Shown here: positions 57,192-58,979 of the stretch, piece after piece
How the letters are laid out: each line of letters starts with the position of its first letter
Numbering within the stretch: position 1 is the first letter of the stretch
From: Bacteroidales bacterium
Lineage (GTDB): Bacteria > Bacteroidota > Bacteroidia > Bacteroidales > UBA932
DNA length: 58,979 nt
NCBI GenBank assembly: GCA_017527415.1
Contig: JAFXQA010000014.1
Span: 1 to 58,979, forward strand
Direction: 5' to 3'
Position numbers and translations under genes: made by a program
The notes under the pieces: model-generated
Seen by the model: only the letters and a program-made list of their open reading frames with translations
What the model was told of the DNA's origin: nothing
Database searches by the model: none

Positions 57192-58606
57192 AATCCGAAG
57201 TAACGGTCTGCGTTGTTGTAGCAGATATCCTCCACCATCTTGCCGATGAAATCCATCTCGGAGGCGGGCAGGCGCCCTTCTTCGATATCCTTTCCGAGCA
57301 CGTCGCAGAGAATGCGGCGGAAGTACTCGTGACGGGGATAGCTGATGAAGGAGCGGCTGTCGGTGAGCATGCCCACGAAACGGCTCAGGAGCCCGAGAGC
57401 GCTGAGGGCGTTCAGCTGCTTGCGCATGCCATCTTCCTGATCCAGGAACCACCAGCCGGAACCGAACTGCATCTTGCCGGGGAAGGTGCCGTCGTTGAAG
57501 GTGTAGGCCATCACCGTCATCACCTCGTTATCCTTAGGATTGAGGCAATAGAGGATGGTCTTGGCGAGCTTGTCCTCGGATGCAAGGCGGTCGAAGAACT
57601 TATGGCCGGCGGCTGCGGTGGGCAGGTCGTGTATGGCATCGAAACCAGTGTCGGGGCCTACTAGGTTGAACATCTTGGAGTTGTTGTTGCGGATGGCTCC
57701 GACGTGGAACTGCTGTGCCCAGCCGGACTCTGCGTCCATAACCGCCATATCGTGCAGGAAGGCGCTGCGGAACTTCAGAAGCTCTCCCTCCGAAGGGCGC
57801 TTTCCGAGGAGCACCATCTTGAAGATGGCCTCAATCTCGATCTGCTTGTAATCGGCGGCATAGAAGGTCTCCAGGCCGTGGTCGGAGAGCTTGCAGCCGT
57901 TGGCGGCAAAGAAATCGTGCCTCTTCTGCAGAGCCTCGATGAGATCCGCGTAGGAATCTATCTCCTTGTCAGCGGCCTCGCCGAGTTTCTTCAGGTATTC
58001 CTTGTAGGACTTGGGATCCTCGATTGCCATCGCCTTGTCCGGACGCCATGCAGGCAGCACCTTGGTGCCGAAAGGATGCTCGGCGATCATCTTGTGCCAG
58101 CGGAGGTCGTCGGCAGGATCGTCGGTGGTGCAGACAACTTTCACGTTGAACTTGCGGATGAGGGCCTGGCCGCGGAATTCCTCCGTGGCGAGCTTGGCGT
58201 TGCACTCTTCGTAGATCTCGCGGGCGGTCTTGGGGCTCAGCACCTTGTCGATGCCAAAAACGCGGCTGAGTTCGAGATGGGTCCAGTGGTAGAGGGGGTT
58301 CCTCATCAGGTAAGGAACAGTCTCCGCCCACTTCTCGAAGGTCTCCCAGGAGCTCTTGGTGCCTCCGGTGAGATACTCTTCGCTCACGCCGTTACCGCGC
58401 ATCGCGCGCCATTTGTAATGGTCGCCATAGTGGCCGTCCACCAGCCAGAGCTGGGTGATGTCCCGGAACTGGATGTTCTCTGCAATCTGCTGTGGTACGA
58501 GGTGACAATGATAATCTATAATGGGCATACCCTCGGCGTGCCCGTGATAGAGTTCACGGGCCGCGCCGTTGGTAAGCATGAAATCTTTATTGATAAACTC
58601 TTTCAT
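57188..58606 (-). CDS. uxaC: Glucuronate/galacturonate isomerase
   Basis: 472 residues. Amidohydrolase-fold uronate isomerase: IIDYHCHLVPQQIAENIQF holds the metal HxH, VVCTTDDPADDLRWH and the C-terminal SFISYPRHEYFRRILC are conserved. It converts glucuronate to fructuronate and galacturonate to tagaturonate, the first step of the pathway. Starts 2 nt after the exported-protein gene at the window edge, so the two are likely co-transcribed. Confidence 0.96.
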   Translation of the reverse strand: MKEFINKDFMLTNGAARELYHGHAEGMPIIDYHCHLVPQQIAENIQFRDITQLWLVDGHYGDHYKWRAMRGNGVSEEYLTGGTKSSWETFEKWAETVPYLMRNPLYHWTHLELSRVFGIDKVLSPKTAREIYEECNAKLATEEFRGQALIRKFNVKVVCTTDDPADDLRWHKMIAEHPFGTKVLPAWRPDKAMAIEDPKSYKEYLKKLGEAADKEIDSYADLIEALQKRHDFFAANGCKLSDHGLETFYAADYKQIEIEAIFKMVLLGKRPSEGELLKFRSAFLHDMAVMDAESGWAQQFHVGAIRNNNSKMFNLVGPDTGFDAIHDLPTAAAGHKFFDRLASEDKLAKTILYCLNPKDNEVMTVMAYTFNDGTFPGKMQFGSGWWFLDQEDGMRKQLNALSALGLLSRFVGMLTDSRSFISYPRHEYFRRILCDVLGKDIEEGRLPASEMDFIGKMVEDICYNNADRYFGF

Positions 58607-58607
58607 A

Positions 58608-58979
58608 TTAGTTGCTGTGGAATTCTATCTTGTAGTAGCAGATACCTCCATCCGCGCCATAGATTAACACATCTCCAGCAGGGACATTCTCGAATGTTGC
58701 GGCAACAGGAACCTTGCTGGTGCTGGTAACCGTAGATTTAACAGCCTCCGAATCTCCCGCCTTGACAGTTACACCACGGGCGGCATTGTTGCCGGAATTG
58801 GAGAATAACACAGTGAGCGTACCTTCCGCAGGGGCAGTGAACTTGAGATAATGGTTGCTGGTCTTTCCGGTCCCACCGGCCTGGATGTAGTAGTAGGTGT
58901 CATCCTCGACTTTCACATCGTTGTTCCACTTGCTCTTTTCGGTGGAGTACCACTGCAGGCCATCCACGGTCATATTCCA
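58608..58979 (-). CDS. 3' part of an exported beta-rich protein, cut by the window edge
   Basis: About 124 residues are visible; the frame continues beyond 58979 (Trp-Asn before the first Met). The visible part is a beta-sandwich-like domain (WYSTEKSKWNNDVKVEDDTYYYI, GTLTVLFSNSGNNAARGVTV, ATFENVPAGDVLIYG) of the kind found at the C-terminus of Bacteroidetes pectate lyases and related polysaccharide enzymes. Placement before uxaC would fit a pectin-degrading enzyme, but the catalytic part lies outside the window. Confidence 0.55.
   Translation of the reverse strand, partial: WNMTVDGLQWYSTEKSKWNNDVKVEDDTYYYIQAGGTGKTSNHYLKFTAPAEGTLTVLFSNSGNNAARGVTVKAGDSEAVKSTVTSTSKVPVAATFENVPAGDVLIYGADGGICYYKIEFHSN

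Overview
The window looks like a chromosomal segment of a fairly GC-rich member of the Bacteroidales, probably an uncultured gut- or rumen-type lineage. The evidence is TonB-dependent receptors with carboxypeptidase-regulatory N-terminal domains, BACON and DUF5689-type surface lipoproteins, Bacteroidetes -7 boxes of the form TAnnTTTG in front of many genes, no convincing Shine-Dalgarno sites, and a Bacteroidetes-style uronate operon. No rRNA, CRISPR array or prophage was seen. One tRNA (Ala, anticodon GGC) is present.

Layout. 1-17 kb: housekeeping genes in short operons (flavin reductase, DjlA-like co-chaperone, DEDDh exonuclease, PA14-phosphoesterase, D-Tyr-tRNA deacylase, peroxiredoxin, HAD phosphatase, LMW-PTP, MATE pump, RNase R, mannose-6-P isomerase, phosphoglycerate mutase). 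17.3-18.5 kb: a REP-associated tyrosine transposase (RAYT) bounded by inverted copies of a perfect hairpin. 18.5-36.9 kb: a minus-strand exported-protein locus with two TonB-dependent receptors, three BACON/DUF5689 (OB-fold-like) surface proteins, a NUC1-type nuclease, an endonuclease/exonuclease/phosphatase and an M3 peptidase. It could be an extracellular nucleic-acid scavenging system. 37-48 kb: more housekeeping genes (metK, threonine aldolase, an MsrA-fRMsr fusion, miaA, smpB, tRNA-Ala, trmH, asnA, lysS). 48.3-59 kb: a hexuronate catabolic cluster (transporter, KDPG aldolase, mannonate oxidoreductase, tagaturonate epimerase, 6-phosphogluconate dehydrogenase, two PfkB kinases, a divergent LacI regulator, uronate isomerase). 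Mannonate dehydratase is not in view.

The most unusual signal is a set of palindromic elements inserted in frame inside conserved genes. Family A (MATE, RNase R, TrmH) has perfect 20-24 bp terminal inverted repeats that differ from locus to locus around a shared GC-rich core. Family B (MetK, MiaA, MsrA fusion) shares core and reading frame, and a three-base arm that differs at each locus is compensated exactly in the opposite arm. Family C is a tandem hairpin element of about 52-nt period: two intergenic copies of 139 nt, a third intergenic relative upstream of rnr, and an in-frame copy in the same MATE gene. These resemble, in concept, the Rickettsia palindromic elements that sit in protein-coding genes. 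I know of no described Bacteroidales equivalent, but I could not search.

Secondary themes are short or absent 5' leaders downstream of the -7 box, perfect palindromes overlapping divergent promoters (djlA/exonuclease, miaA/smpB, lysS), and a chimeric-looking 3' end of dtd against a DUF4143 ATPase remnant.
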